From assembly GCF_000006565.2 (NCBI RefSeq), contig NC_031475.1, positions 5,005,725 to 5,069,724 on the forward strand: a DNA stretch of 64,000 nt. Direction: 5' to 3'. Every line of letters begins with the position of its first letter. Position 1 is the first letter of the stretch. This document shows, piece by piece, positions 28,117 through 41,780 of this stretch. The notes below the pieces were generated by a model that was given only the letters and a program-made list of their open reading frames with translations, was not told the DNA's origin and made no database searches. The DNA is from Toxoplasma gondii ME49. Taxonomy: Eukaryota; Apicomplexa; Conoidasida; Eucoccidiorida; Sarcocystidae. Made by a program: the position numbers and the translations under genes.

Positions 28117-31100
28117 TACATACATAGACATATGAATGCGTAAGGGACATGAGGAGGGAGACAGGCGGTACAGGCATGTGGTTTCCGCAGACCCTGATTG
28201 AAGACAGCGAACTCGGAGACATCAACGTCGATCGAATTCTGCAAGGAAACACCGACTACTACGATTTCAAAAACACCAAATGGTTTAACTCATTGAGTTC
28301 TGCAGAGTGTGAGTGCTCCTAGTTCTTGTGTGTGTGTATGGGCGAAAAAAGCAGAGAAACGTCCGACTCAAGAACACTCATTGAAAGAGCGGCAAGCATG
28401 TCTCCGGCACCCCAGACGACGGCCGCCTGCGGTGTGTAAACAGTGAGGTCTCCTGAGGCTGGGAAGGAAAGGCCAACGTCCGAGAGCAAGTTGAAACTGC
28501 AGAGCGGCCAGGGCGTCTCTTTGTATCCGGTACCGTCGTCCAAATGCAAGGCGACACCATTGCACCTATCCGGGCACCGATCATAAACGCGAATGCACAC
28601 GAGAAATACTGACAGCGGCAATCGTTCACCGTTGGAAATGTATCAGCAGAGGAGACAAGAGCCGTAGAGTGCGACAGACAGCGAAAGCAAGATCTAGGGA
28701 ACTCTTACACTCGGTCTCGGCCTGCCTGCTTCGTTCACTGGGAAACCAGACACAGTCCACAAGCGAGTCTGAACCAGCGTTACGGATCCCACTTTATTTA
28801 CCAAGAAACGCTGAAGTTTGTTGCTTTTTCCAACGGCTCCTTGAATACGGAGTTTTTGGTGGCAGCAGAGGAGATCTGAGGCGAAGTCGAAGACATTGTC
28901 GCGACCGGTGTGCGCATCCTGACTGTTCCCCTGACCCTCCTCTGTGTTTCCTTCTTCCTCCTCCAAGTCTTCGTTCTCTTCCTGCTTATGGTCGCTGCGC
29001 GGCCGACTTGTCGCCCGATGCAGTGTGTGCGCCACCGCCTTGCGATTCGCCCCAGGGGGAGAAGACACGGCTTTCCTTGCGCGTGTGACTCTCGTTTTTT
29101 TCGTCGCGTTTCCCTCGTCTTCTGCATGCAACAAAGACCCTAAAGAAGCCGACTCCTCCCCTTCGTCATCCATGTTGACATCCTCCACGTCTTCGTCCCC
29201 GCAGACCTGTTCCTCGCCCTGTTCCTCGTCCTCGACCTTCTTTCTTCGCCTTCTCCTTCCGTCGTTTGTCCCGTCGCCATCGCTGGCTTCCCCCTCTTCG
29301 ATTCCCTCCTCTGCCCGCTCCCAGTCGCCATCCTTCCTGGCGTCCTTCTTCGGGGGCTTCACTCCCCTGCTTGGATCGGAGTCGCCCTGTGGCAGCTTTC
29401 GTCCGAGAGTCACTTCGCGACGCACGTCGCTGAGGGTAAGCCAAGAGAGATATTTCTCTCTGCTGTCTTTTCCCTCTCGCTTCATTTTTGCCCGCAACAC
29501 CTTCAACTCTCGCGACTGAGGACTCGACGAAGAAGGCAGCAACGCCGAGAAAGGAATCGACGCAGGTGAGGAGGCTGTGGGAAGCGTGCAGAGTGTGAGG
29601 AAACACGAGTGCAGGGAAAACGCCCTCTGAAGGGGCCGACGCGAGACGTAAATAAACTCTGGAAGCGTCGCCGTATGTTCGAGAACCCACGGATTCAAGG
29701 CGGGGACGGCGGCTCGTGGCGAAGAAGAGAGAGACGCAGACGGAATGCAGCACCCTAGAAGATCCGTCGCAGGCGTCTCGTGTTCATTCAAAATCCGAGG
29801 AGACAAAGGCTCCTCAGTCTCCAGGCGCTGGTTGTCGCCGCTATCCGGACCACTCCCCTCAACTCTGCTTTGGGAAGAAGAGACAGAGACTTGGCGGTTT
29901 CCTTCCGCGTCTTGGACAGGCGCCACCTTCGAAGAATCGGGAACCTCGTCGACGCCTGCGCAGACGATCGGCGACAGAGCACCTACGCCACACGGGCTGG
30001 CAACGCAGCTAATCTGTCTGCCTCCTTGGGTTTCCTCTTTCTCACCACCTTGCTGCTGGTCGCCAGGCGCGACAGACGAGGCAGAAGGTTCTTGAGACGA
30101 AGACCGCAGATGCACGTCGTCAGGAGACGGTAAAGGCACCACGATAGAAGGCAGAACCTCTGCATGGATTGTCTCTTCCTGGTTCTTCTCCGTTTCCTGA
30201 CTTGACTCGGAACGAGCAGGCGCAGTGTCCCCGTCCCCCCCAGCGTGAACGAACTGCAGGTGCACACCCTCGGCTCTATCTGCTTCGCCGTTGGCCGTAG
30301 ATGAGACAGTCACTTCTTTTGGCGGACTTGAAAGATTCGCTGTTGAACTTGGAATCGCGCATGCAGAGGAGGACTCGACAAGCTCCGGAGAGACCGGCGT
30401 CTCCTCGCAGACCGTTGGAATCGTTTTCTGTCTCTTTAGCGCCTCGAGAATGGCTTCGATGGAGCGATGTTGCTCAGAGTAAAAGTCAACAAGGCCGCTG
30501 AGAGCCGCGCTGCAGACGCTGCAGAGATTCGGAAGCAACGACGGATCCGGGATGGAAGGCCGAAGGGCCGAAGCCGCAAGGAGGTCCGAGAAAAGCGCAG
30601 TGGGAATAGCCTTCGCCTCCCCGGTCCAAATCGAGAGAGGATCCACTCCACGCTCGCCACAAAAATCCGTGACACGCAAAAGCTTCTCGATGGGGTAAGA
30701 CGGCTCTGCGAGCAGCTTCTCTTCATCTGGTTCGCTGATGGAGTTGAAGATCCAAGGCCGGTGTGCTTCGTGGAAAGAGGACGCGTTTAACGGAAGAGCA
30801 GGCATGGAAAGCGAGGATGTGACCAAGGCATCTTGTGGCGACACCACGGTTCCGGCAGCGGCAGGCGAGCATGAGATGGAAGCCGCAAGCGCTGAGGAGA
30901 CATCAGACCGAAGAACAAGAGAGTGAAGCAGAGAATGAAGGAGAGATGCTTACCGAGAAACAGGGAGAGACTGCACGAGAGGCACAGAAGACCGACGACG
31001 GGCAAGAGAGGCAGGCAAGCAGTTAAGCAAGCAACAGGTCCGGAAACACTGTTCGGAATACCAACCAGGGGCTGAGAAACGTCATAAACAGGAGAAGGCG

Positions 31101-34100
31101 CCGAAATGACAAACGAAACAAACGACAAACGTTCTGTTCCTTCTCATCGAATCCTTCGATGGCATGTGCATGGTTGACTGCAGCCCGACGCTCCGGGAAT
31201 GCACGATCATTCCCATAGAATCACAGCCTTGGAGACAAGGCGAAGCGTCCTTCTTCCTCGTAATCCGAGAGCCTAAATGCGAGGTCCTGGAAGCCGTTAC
31301 CACATCTACAGAAAGACGGTGACAACCTATTGCTGGGAAGGACACAAAAAATATTCTCTCATGCCTTAGCCAGCCTACCGTTGCGATAATGGGGACAGAG
31401 GATGCTTGAGTAATCGATGACGCCCTTCTCCTTGTCATTCTCAGAGCGACAGGCTGGCGAAGTGGCGTCGCCATCGCGACCTTCTCGTGTCTCCTCGCTC
31501 GTCGTTCCACCGTCGGCATAAGACTGCTCTAGCTGGCGATAAGCCTTCACCTCTTCCTGGGCATTTGCAGCTCGGCTGTAAGCGTCCCGTCCACCGCCTG
31601 ATGTCTGGAGCCATTGCTGTCGATGCCCTGATATCGCTGCTTCCTCGCTCTTCATGGCGCTACGGCTTTGCTGCCTACCTTCACGCGTCTCCCCTTCCAG
31701 AACCTCGCATATGCTCAATCCTCTCAAATCCTCTTCTTTCGCTTCTTTCTTCGCGCCAGCATTTGCACTCCCCTCGAGTTCACTCTCTCCAGCCGTCGCG
31801 TGCTCTTCACCTGGAGCTCCAAGTCGCCCCCTTTCCCTTAGCTCGTCCTCGCTCTTTTCTCGGCTGCTGCCTGCCGCGCCTCGTTGCTCTGCATTGTTTT
31901 TCTTCCTCTTTCTCGCTGGCCTGTTGCCGTCTCCGTTCTCAGCCTTGGTGAGAGGAACCATGCAGATCCCGTTACGATTGTTGCTATCTCTTCTCGGGAG
32001 AAGCGAAGGCGGCAGAGACGTCGACATCGTCGGGTAGTCAATGCCACGAACAAACTGTTGCCACCAGGACCGCGGAATGAAGGACAGCTGTCGCAGCTGC
32101 GGCAGCAGAGACAGCCGCTGCTGGATATTCACCAAATTCCTCTCACACACAGGAGAAGGAAGTCGTGCGCGAACCACCTCACCGTGCAGCGCCTCCTTCT
32201 GAACCCGTTCTAGTCTCTGCTGCTCCAACTCCTTCAACGCTGAGGGCAAGGCGTGACGGAGAAGCTGCTGGAGCGCTGCCTGCCGTTGCTGCACGTAAGC
32301 CAAGAGGGTCTGCTGTCGCATGGACAGAGTTTCTTGCTCTTCGCAGATTCGTTCATTCTGAGAAGACAAAAAACACAGGCAAAGGTGCAAGATGGCCCAG
32401 ACACTTGCCTCTCTTCTTCTACTCGCAGAACACCCCGATAACGCTTCTGCTCTTCCTCTGTCGTCGTGTGTGCCCGAGCAAAAGCCGCAGTTCTTCTCCG
32501 CATGGCGTCTTCACTTTGCTTCTAGTTCGATTCCAAAACAATGTTACCCGCCTTGTTGTTCACGTTCTCTCGACGCCTAGCGACGCCTAGCGACGCCTCC
32601 TTTTGCTTTCGGTTCCCCACTCTGGTCCTTCCGGTTGTGTCCCTTTCGCCGCTCTCTTCCCGCCATACGTGTCTTGCCAGTTCTGTCTTTTGTCTTTCCC
32701 CCATACTTTCGTCAATCGTTCTTTCGCCCTCTCGTTCTCGTCCAGAGCTGCTCGCTGCCCTGCCTCTCCCTCTCTGCCTGTTCTCGCGCTAACCTCTTCA
32801 TCAATGAAGTCCTGTAGCTCACGAGGGAGCGGCATGTCTGTCTCCTCTGCAGTTAGATCAGCCCTGATGTAGGTGACCATGTAGACTGTGCGGCTGTAGA
32901 TCCGGAGCGGCCCAGCGGAAAAGGAGCGTCCCACCGGCGCCCTGCTGGTAGCCCCCACTCGCTCGGCTTCTGGCGTTGCACGTCGCCACTCTCCTTCCTC
33001 TGCCAGAAGAGAGCAAGACAAAGACGAGGAGGCCGATGCGCCAGAAGCGGCAGCAACCGAGGACACGACGCAACCCCCCGGAGGTGTTTGGTAACGAGGC
33101 GAGCCTTCAGAAGAGGACCGGGGCGCTGACGAATCCAGGTCTGAAGAACTTGGGCGCGGCAAGGGAAAGGGACGCACTTCGCTGTCGTCGAAACGCACCC
33201 AGGACCATCGCGTTGCCGCCGTTTGAGGAGCTGCCTTCGTCTCCCTAAACAAACATTCACAGTTGAGCATCAGACAGAGACAAACACAAAGCACCACTTG
33301 ATGTCTCTCTACCCCTCACTCCACTCAGGCAGGGCGAGGTCATTTCGGACCAAAGATACGAATACATCAGAACGAGCCGACTGCGATAAACCTCCACATG
33401 CAGTCGCACGTGAACAGTGCAGCTTTTGTCACAATGGGATTCACTTTCTGACCCATAAAACGGCACTCACGCAGGCAGCACATGCGCATTGTAGCTCGCT
33501 ACGACTCTGCGCCTCTCCAGGGTTTCCTTTCAATGAGATTCGCCCTCCGAAACGAAAAGCGGGACGTTCGCGGTGGCGCTTCCCTCGAGGAAAAAGGCCG
33601 CGCGCAGACAGACAGCTCCAGGCGGTTGAACACCAGGAGCATGTTGCTTGTCACGGGGGCAAGATGCGAGAGATAAAAGGAGAGGCAAGAACAACAGCAC
33701 AAAGATAGAGAGCGGGGTAAGGGTCTCGACCAACAAAGAAAGAGGAATAATAATCGAAATGAGGAGCGAGTCTTCTCGCTTACACAACGTCTGAGGTGCT
33801 CCGTCCTTTGTCTGCGTTGTCACTGGGCTCCGGTTGAACACCGAAAGGTTGTTTCTTCTCCGCCGGGAGACCGGCACCGAGGATCACTTCAGGGATTTCC
33901 TCCAGATCATCGTCTACGGCTAGACTCCGAGTCGTCAACTTGTTGAGTGCTGTCTTCATTTGGGGTTCCTTTCCTTGATAGAACTCGTCCGCCTCTGCAA
34001 CCTGCGACGACCCGTTCTCGTGCCTTGTCTCGTGCGCAGACTGCCTGGAGGCCTCGTGTTGAAACGGCGAGGCAAGAATGACAAATTCCTCCTCGACGTC

Positions 34101-37100
34101 GGTATCGTCGTCCTCCTCTTCCGGTGTTTCCACCACGACGAGAGAGACGCTGTTCTCTCCTCCTTGCTTCTCCTTCTTCCCTCCGCTCCGGCTCTGTCGA
34201 TCGCCAACCGCCTGCGTGCAGTCCCGTCCAGTACACCTCTGCAGCTGGTCTGCTTTTCGCTTCGTCTGTTCCTCCCTGCCTCGCTCCGCCTCTCGCTTCC
34301 GCCGTTTCTTGTCGGGGGACTCGCGAGACCAGCAAGTCGCCGCGCCCCCCGGAGGTGATGAGGCAAGGCGTGGCGGCGAGGCGGTGGAAACGCATGGTGA
34401 AGAGCCTCCTTTCCTCGCAGTGCAGCCTGTGTCTCGACCCCGAACCTGCGCTCTGGTCCTCCCGACATACTGGTCAAGGGTGCGCTGCGTCAACGAGGCA
34501 TTGCCCTTTTTCTTCGGGCCGCAGGATCCTTTCTGCGCCTCCAGCGCCTCAACCCGCTTCCTGTCTCCGCGGCCGCTCTCTCTGGCTTCGACCGCATTGG
34601 GTTCCGGGGCCGCCACCCACGTCGAGAGACGCCCCAGGGCGGCATGACGCGATCGGGGAGACTTAAACTCGAGCGAAAAAAGGTCTTTCTGCGTCACTGT
34701 TGTCGGAGACAGAGTGCTAGCATCCAGAGCCTCGGCTTGGCTCCTCCCGCGGCTTTTCTCCGCCTGGGGAGTATGCGTCAAAAACGGCTCTTCACAGACT
34801 TCCACGCAAGCGTCTTCGTTCGTAGTCTCCCCGGCTCCGTCATAGGGCTTCAAGCTTGGGGACGTAGAACTGTCCGCAGGCGAGGAATTCAGCCCACAAG
34901 ACAAAATAGAAGAAGACGGTGAGGCGTGAGTTGGGAAGTTTGGCAATGCACCAGGTCCAGGGGCGCTCGACGTCTCCGCCGAGCAGGCATCAGTTGCCGC
35001 CGCGAAGCCTGACCTCAAATAATCTTTATCAACTGTTTTTTCAACTGAGGTGGACGGGTGAGGGAACGAGCAAAGGCGAGGTGTCAAGGAACGATGGGGA
35101 AACGAAGCAAGACCGCTGCTGCAAGAGGAAGAGCCAGCTGACACGGTGAGGGACGGGGAAGACGCATCCACGTCTACCACAACTGTCACGGAGTTTGGCT
35201 CTGGTGCCGTCTCGTTCGGTCCATTCAAAGGCGCAGACCAGCGAGGGCGAGGAGATGCAAAAGGACTTGGGTCTCTGAATACAAAAGCGTCTCTGTCTCT
35301 CGTGATAGGCGAAGTTGTGGCGTCAGCGTCGCCAAGGAGGACGGCCGCAGTCGCGACTCCAGGGAAGCCCTTTGTCGGCTCAAGAAAAGGAGGACTTCCG
35401 TAACCTTCCCGCAGACTCCCCTTCCTCCTCGACGCACTCGTCCCTCTGCGTGGAGGCGAGACCGATTGAGATGATAAATCACGCTCCACAGTGGAAGAAG
35501 CAATCGTAACATCTCTGCCTTCGTCTCCTTCAAAACCTTTCGCTGGAACCAACTTCCCTGGCGCCTGTTGCGGACTATCAACACTAAACGATGGCCCCTC
35601 GGCTTCTTTTCCGCAAGCATCTTTCCCTTCCGGACCTCCTGCGTAACATATCCGGTCAGCGTTCGAGCGTCGGCGGTCTTCGTCTGATCGCCGTTCTCCC
35701 TCAGCGGGCAGTGCACATGCTTTCACTTTCTGTGCGCCGCCTTCACCGCCGCGACCTGGGCACACCCGAGGGGAACCAAGGAACTCCAAGCCAGAAGGAG
35801 CCAATTGTCTTGGTAATGTCCCCTCTCCCAAAGGGGCCGCCTCTCGCCAGTCTCCAACAGACACGCAACCTTGAACGCGATCTCCATCGTCTTGCGGAAG
35901 GAGTGGCGAGGCGGCCTCAGTCGTCTGACTGAGAGACGCAGAAGCATCTCCATCCGAAAGAGACGAAGCAAGAAACGTTTTCTTGGAGTCATCGACTGAT
36001 GCCGCGTCCGCGCACTCGCTTCTTCCGGCTGCCCTTTCTCGCAGGTCTCTTGTAATGGCTACGTAATGCCCCGACGTGGCGGACGCGCCTTGGTGTTCGA
36101 GAATGCCAAACAGATGGTACTGGTGAGCCGCATGAGAAGCGTCCCTTAAAGAGGAGAGGGTGCCGTCGAGATCTGAGGAAAACGGCCACGAGGAAAGTCA
36201 GCACACAACGCAGAGGGATCAGGTCCCAGACAACGGGTCGGCCAGTGCGAGACACGAATCACCACAGCGCCTGAGAGCGAGGCAGACAAACGGACATCTC
36301 AGACGGAACAGTTCAGTGCGTCGGAGAGCCCATGACGAGTCCGTTGACTACAGTGAAGTCGGTATTGAAGACTTCAAGCTTCATCCGCATCCTCACAAGG
36401 CGCTAGCGAAGACGTGAGAGAAAAAACACAGGGGCGACAGGACCACTGTGTATCGTCACCTCTGTTCAAAGGAGCAAGGATACCGAATGATGTTCTTCCA
36501 CAGTGCTCAGATGGACAAGAGATCCGAGGGTATATGAGGTGAAAGCCGCGAGGTTCGCCAAAAGGCTTTCCAGAGACGTCCAGGCCGAGTTGGAAACAGA
36601 GACACGAGGCAATCAAGTGGAGCGAAGATACCACATCCATGGGGACAACAGCCGACACGCAAGACCATTCTGTTTGTGAGATGGGTGAAACAAGCGGGAA
36701 AAACACCACGGAAAGCAGAGAGCATCTCCAGAAGGGATGGAAACTGTGAACTTGGAAGCCGGAAGCCTGATGTTCGCCTTTCCTTAGGATGCCCTGTCAA
36801 ATCTAAAACCAAGCGAAGTTTTTCCTTCTTCACTGTCATAACGGTAGCGTAAACTCGACGCACGGAAGAAACAGTCCGAGGCAAGACGCGCACGAGGAGA
36901 AGCGTATAATGGTGAAGAGGAACGCGGGACCCGTGTCAGGGCCTCTCGCGGCTGGCTATCACACAGGGAATGGGCTGACCGAGAAGGAGTAGAAAAACAG
37001 GAAGCACCTTTGTCGAACTTACGCCCTATTTGGCAGTCGTCCGTGCAGCAGCCACGAACATCCATGACGAGAGGGATCTCCAGCGCCTCATGAATTTTCC

Positions 37101-40100
37101 TCCTCACCCACTCGCCTGTCTGCTTCTTCACGTCGATGCTGTAACGAAGAACAACCAGCTGCACACGCGCAGAAACGAGGAGCAAAGGACACACCCAAAG
37201 GAAACGCTCCCACAACCTGTTTTACGAACCCATATTCTCATGCGGACGCGTTCCATATGCCACGGACACATATACACATACACCTATATTTACATAACTA
37301 TATATATATATATATATATAATGCAAGTGTATGATGGCACATGCAACTGTCTACGTAGATGCATTCGACAACGTATTGGTACGGTGCCGGTAAAAACAGG
37401 GTGTCTCGAGTGCGAAGTCGACACTACAGCAGGTCGAGCTTGCATCATTTTACCCTTAAGTCGACACACACTTTCATCACGTTTTTGGAAAGCACGCCGT
37501 AGACACTCTCTGTTTGCAGCCAACATGAGTCCACGCTGTTCACGTCCTGGCCTAGATGCATGCCTGTGTACTTCTTTATTTCTCCAGCTCGCTTGGGGTC
37601 TACCTGGAGACCTGCCCTCTGGCAGCTAGCTTCTCGTGGAGCGCTGTCACAGGTGTCCCATGGCTCATCTTCTGGTGTCCAGAGTGCACACATGTATGCC
37701 CGTGGTAGTCGCACCGCCTTCCCTACCAGGGGGTTCGCTTACCTGCAGATACGGCGGAAGAAGTGAAAGTTGACTGCGTTTCTTTGCCTCCCGCTTTTCT
37801 CCACACTGAGGACAGAAGTACTCTGAATCGCCGCGGAGGTTCTCCGTTCTCTGATACTGCCGCGCCATGTCTTCCTCGAGTTTCCAACCGCCTTTGTTCT
37901 CGTCAACTGGTCGCCGTCCTTGCCCAGCACTCACACCTTTTCTTCCGGGACCTCGAGCTGAAGTCGAACTCGCTTCTCCCTTGCGTTCACAACTGTCTCG
38001 TCCTTCTCGCCTCCTACCGCCGGCAGTGCCCTGCGTCCCACCTTGCTGTCCCCCTGCGCCAGTGTGCGCTGACGCGGCAGCGCCCCGCTGGGGGCCTCGT
38101 TTGCCTCTTCGGCCGTGCCTCTTGCTTTCGCTCTGCTCAGGACGAGAAGTTGAGACAGCCGCTACGTCACTGTCGACGGGACCTGACGCTGGCGCACACG
38201 TGCTGTCTTCTTGAGAGGAAGAGAGAGACTCCCCCTGGCTAGCAGGTAGAGATGACAAAGGACAGGGGCCGCAGCGAGACGAGGTGGAAGCCGCGACCTG
38301 TTTGGGCGAGGTCACCGCGCGGCTGTCGTCAGCTTCCTGCGATGCGAGGTCTCCTTCCGGGCTGAAAGGCGACGAAGATAGCGGAAGAGAAGGAGACCTC
38401 GACGCTTCGGTCTCTTCCGGGGAGTTTCGACTGTTCCGGTCTCCAGGTTCGTGTTTGCCAGACTGGTGGGACTTCTTGTGGCAACAGTTAAGTTGAAAGA
38501 AGTACTCCTCCTTGTTGCCGCTGTACATGCAGTGGCTGCACTTGACTGTCTGCCTGGAACGGCCCCCAAACAGGACCCTGAGGAAGTCAAGAGGACTTTC
38601 TCGCCCGCCGAGTTCGCTCTCTAACAGCTCGAAGAGACGATGCTGCAGCTCGTTCGCGTCCTCCTGGTAGGACAGGTCCTCTGCAAGGAGATCTGCAACG
38701 ACGGACGGCCGAACTGCCGCCTGGATTCCTTCCTGCAGCTTGGCGAAAATCGTCTGAAGAGAAGATATCAGAGAGTACCGCTGGCTACACAACACGGTGC
38801 ACACATCTTGGCCCTTGACCTTCTCCCGCCAGTTGCACCACCTGGCGCGACTGTCGGCCTGGTTTTCCTGGTCTACCGCCTCGGCGCGGCCGCCCCCATG
38901 CGTGAGACAGGCAGGAGAGGACGCTGAGAAAACGGGAGTGAAGGGTTCCGGAACGGAAGAAGTTGCCGAGGGAGGAGCGACGTCGAGTCGTTCGGCTTCG
39001 GGGGGATTCTCTTTCGGCACGAGCGCCGTCTTTTCAGTGCGGGCCCCTGTCGATTCTTTCGGACTTTCCTCCTTTACCTGTGGTCTCCCTCTTTCCTCTG
39101 CGTCCTGTTTCATGTGAGTCTCTCTCTCTTCAATCTTGCATCTGGGCTCAGGACTCTCTGGGAATTCACCATCCGCCGTCTCAGCGTCGCGGCTTCCAGT
39201 CTCGTCGCTTTCCTCAGCCTGGGACTTCTTATCTTCCGCCCCCCGGCTGTACTGCCTCGTCCGTCCTTCTCTCGGCTGTCTAGCCAGCACCTGGGAGTGT
39301 GTTTCTGGGGTGCTGGGCGCGAGCGAAAGGCGACTGGCCTCCGCGGGTCTTTGTCTCTCCATTTCTTCAAGTTCACGGAGCGTGGGAAGCGAAAGGAGGA
39401 AGTCCCGGAAGTGCACATTCATGAACAGCGTCTGTAGATACACGTTCAAGTAGCACGTTGCACCTAAATTCTCCAGTCCGACGTACCGGCACTTCCGCAG
39501 CCCCGTGGCGCCCAGGATCGCTGCCTGCTCGCTTTTCTGCTCCCATCCTGTCCGACCGTGAGAGGAAACAGAGGGAACCCCTCCTGAATCTTCGCAAGCC
39601 GCTCTTTCTCTTTTCATCGTAGATTCGCAAGCCTCTGGTCCTCGTTGATCACCAGGGAGGCCTGGCGCAGACGTAACTGCAGATGCGGAGGAAGAGGAAC
39701 CTGAAAACAAAGCAGAGGCCGCCTGCCCGGCAGGCTCGTGCTTTGCTGAGACTGCGCCGAACGCCTTCGACACTGGAGACATTCTTGCCAGTCGGCTTCG
39801 GCGAGGCAGCGCCCCAGTGGCGGATGTCTCTGACGATCCATTTCCCGTGACACTAAGCAGCCAGCGAACGGCCATTTGCTGTTGCTGCAACTCTCTCTGA
39901 AGGGAGTAAGCGTTCTCGTTCTTCTTCTTCCCGATGCCTGAGGCTCCAGGCCCAGAAGCGCCGCCAGCGCCCCCGCCGGGGCCACCCTGTCCCCCCTTGC
40001 CCCACACGCCCGTCTTGAACTCCCCCAGGCCGAAAACAGACATTGGGTGCGCGTCTTGCTGGCTCTCTCGAGGCACCGCAAAACTGTGCCGGAGGTTATA

Positions 40101-41780
40101 CATAAACAGCAGGTCCCCGAGGCAGCACTGCTCCGACAGAGAAGAAGGGGCGACGTGAACCGGAGACAGCTGTTCCGAGTCCTGCGCTGTTTGTGAGAAG
40201 CCTTCCTTCGAGGTCGGCTGAAGAGTATCAGGTCCACTGGGTTTCTCTTCTCTTGCCTCGCCTAGGCTTTCTTTCTGGTGCGTTGAGGAAACTCGGGCCG
40301 TTCGCGACGCGGTGACGGATAGACTCAGCTGGTCTCTGGGCCATAGTAAGCCCGCGAGGCATTCCCCAGAAGACATAACATGCTGTCCCTCTTGATGCAG
40401 CTGCCGTGTTCCTCCGCCAAGCCGTGGAGCTGCGTCTGTCTGCATCGGGTGGACCTCTGTAGCCACCGCTGCAGTCTTCTCACCTTTCTGACGTGCATCT
40501 CCCGACAAATCGCTTTCGACCCCCGAGTCGCGCTCTTCAACATCTCCGCTCTCGACTCGCCAGCTCTCTTGCGTCATCTCCATTGGCTTGTCGCCGAATT
40601 CCAGTTCCCTCTCGGTCCCTCTCGCGCTCACTCTCTCCCTCTCTGTCTTCGTCTCAGCTCCAAACGCTGCCTCCATTTCTGTGAGCTCGCCTTTCGTCCC
40701 AGCCAGCTGCCTCTCTTGTCGACCGCCGCGAGGTGAAAGACGCGAAGAGCAGGCAGTCGGCGGCGAGATAAAGGTCCCGGTTTGACCAAAGGCTGTACAA
40801 CCTCTCGATCTCCTCGGAGACAAAGCACCCGAATTCGAAACAGATAATGTAGACGAGATAGAAGGAGAGAGCTCGTGTTCAGACGACCCCGTCTGCCGGG
40901 CGTTAGGCTTCTCAGGGCCACAGATTCCTTGCACAGACGGCCGTGCAGCACTGCCGTCGTCTGACGAAGATGCATGCGAAGCAAGAGCGCATGTGCTTGC
41001 CGCACGGTGTAGAAAAAACGCGACAGAAGGCAGTGGAGGTAGGCTCCCCGAAGCGGACGCATGCGAGACAGAAATGTCGTTCGCCTGGATGCGTGTTTCC
41101 GTGTGCAATCTCGCAGATACATTGAGCTCTTCGGATGGCGCCTGATGCTGAGGAGCGAGCTGAGGAGCAGCAGGCGAGTGGGGATGGTCAGTACGGCACG
41201 TCTCGAGCCCTGCTAGCTTCACGGTCGCCACTGGAATTCCATCCTCTAGAGGCGAGACCTTTGGAGCAGCTCCCTGCGCGACTCTTAGTCTCTCGGGTGT
41301 CGACCCCTCCGGCTGGAGGCACAGACCAGAAACAGCCGACGCAGCAGACGCCTTGGAGGGTGGAGCAACTGCAGCTGGCGGAGAAGTGAACACGACAGAA
41401 CAGATGGGGGAGTGCCGAGAGCGTGAGCCTGCATGCGCAGCACCTGAGGCTTCACTTTTCTCCGAACAAGGAGTCCAAGCGGATTCCTGAACTGACCGTT
41501 CGACCCTATCGTCGCCTCGGGAAGAACCAGTCCGTTTGCTTGTTTTCCTGATCTGGTCAACAGGACAGAGCGACAGCGTCGCGGCGGAAGAAGAGGCGAG
41601 TGGACTTTCTGATGCCCATCTTCTGGAAATGTCCACTCCTGTTCTCTGAGGGGATCCTTGCAGCACGGATGCAGAGAGAGAGGGCTCTCTTCCCGTCGCT
41701 GTCTGGTCGCAGCGCGCAAAAGTGGACGAAGCGGGGGCCGCTGCATCTTGTTGGAGAACGGAGTCCCCAAGTTCATCCAT
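22406..41780 (-). CDS. USP48-type ubiquitin-specific protease, giant form
   Basis: Thirteen exons read in phase: 41780-37743, 37158-37023, 36172-33784, 33244-32794, 32357-31379, 30891-28802, 27958-27824, 27379-27243, 26559-26460, 26158-25949, 25592-25461, 24851-24453 and 23983-22406, about 4257 residues. After about 770 disordered residues comes the Cys box GATCYLN (Cys776), then the zinc-ribbon pairs CSHC and CPQC, the His box SGHYVAI (His1427) and, after an insert of about 770 residues, WVRFDD (about 2200) and YMVTYIR closing the catalytic domain. USP48-like order follows: PRSWWQQF, ILCPH, FIYVSRRPLQ, LLCCHQKL, ECSICL across an intron, STEWRHQWL, LLCDC and CSAC, i.e. DUSP-like modules. The last exon has a ubiquitin-like first half (SGITLRAVSL to LLLYVNEAW) and ends TETIVLLDDDEDD, like the USP48 C-terminus. 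The role is cleavage of ubiquitin from substrates, probably in the nucleus. The Cys/His/Asp triad looks intact. Intron 6 (28801-27959) could hide another exon. Confidence 0.9.
28081..28114. repeat. (TA)n microsatellite in intron 6 of the USP48-like gene
   Basis: A perfect TA run of 34 bases, next to the plus-strand exon-like frame at 28176-28322. Confidence 0.97.
28176..28322 (+). other. Plus-strand exon-like open frame inside a USP48-like intron
   Basis: An ATG-initiated frame of 48 codons antisense to the deubiquitinase. A well-formed acceptor (TTTCCGCAG, ending 28190) and donor (GTGAGT at 28309) bracket 118 bases that encode a non-repetitive, acidic and aromatic peptide including EDSELGDINVDRIL and TDYYDFKNTKWF. 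The opposite strand has stops here. No family recognised, and no partner exons found with confidence. Confidence 0.3.
37299..37321. repeat. (TA)n microsatellite
   Basis: About 11 TA units in intron 1 of the USP48-like gene, ending beside an ATG that is probably incidental. Confidence 0.95.

Noticed and set aside
28368..28629. Minus-strand frames at 28368-28629 as an extra USP48-like exon
   Set aside because: Three overlapping frames are open and none matches the family. Exons 28802 and 27958 join in phase without them. An insert exon cannot be excluded.
29716..30133. Plus-strand frames opposite the deubiquitinase exons (also at 22915-23488, 34078-34666 and 37763-38242)
   Set aside because: They are shadows of GC-rich, low-complexity minus-strand exons and lack homology or splice context.
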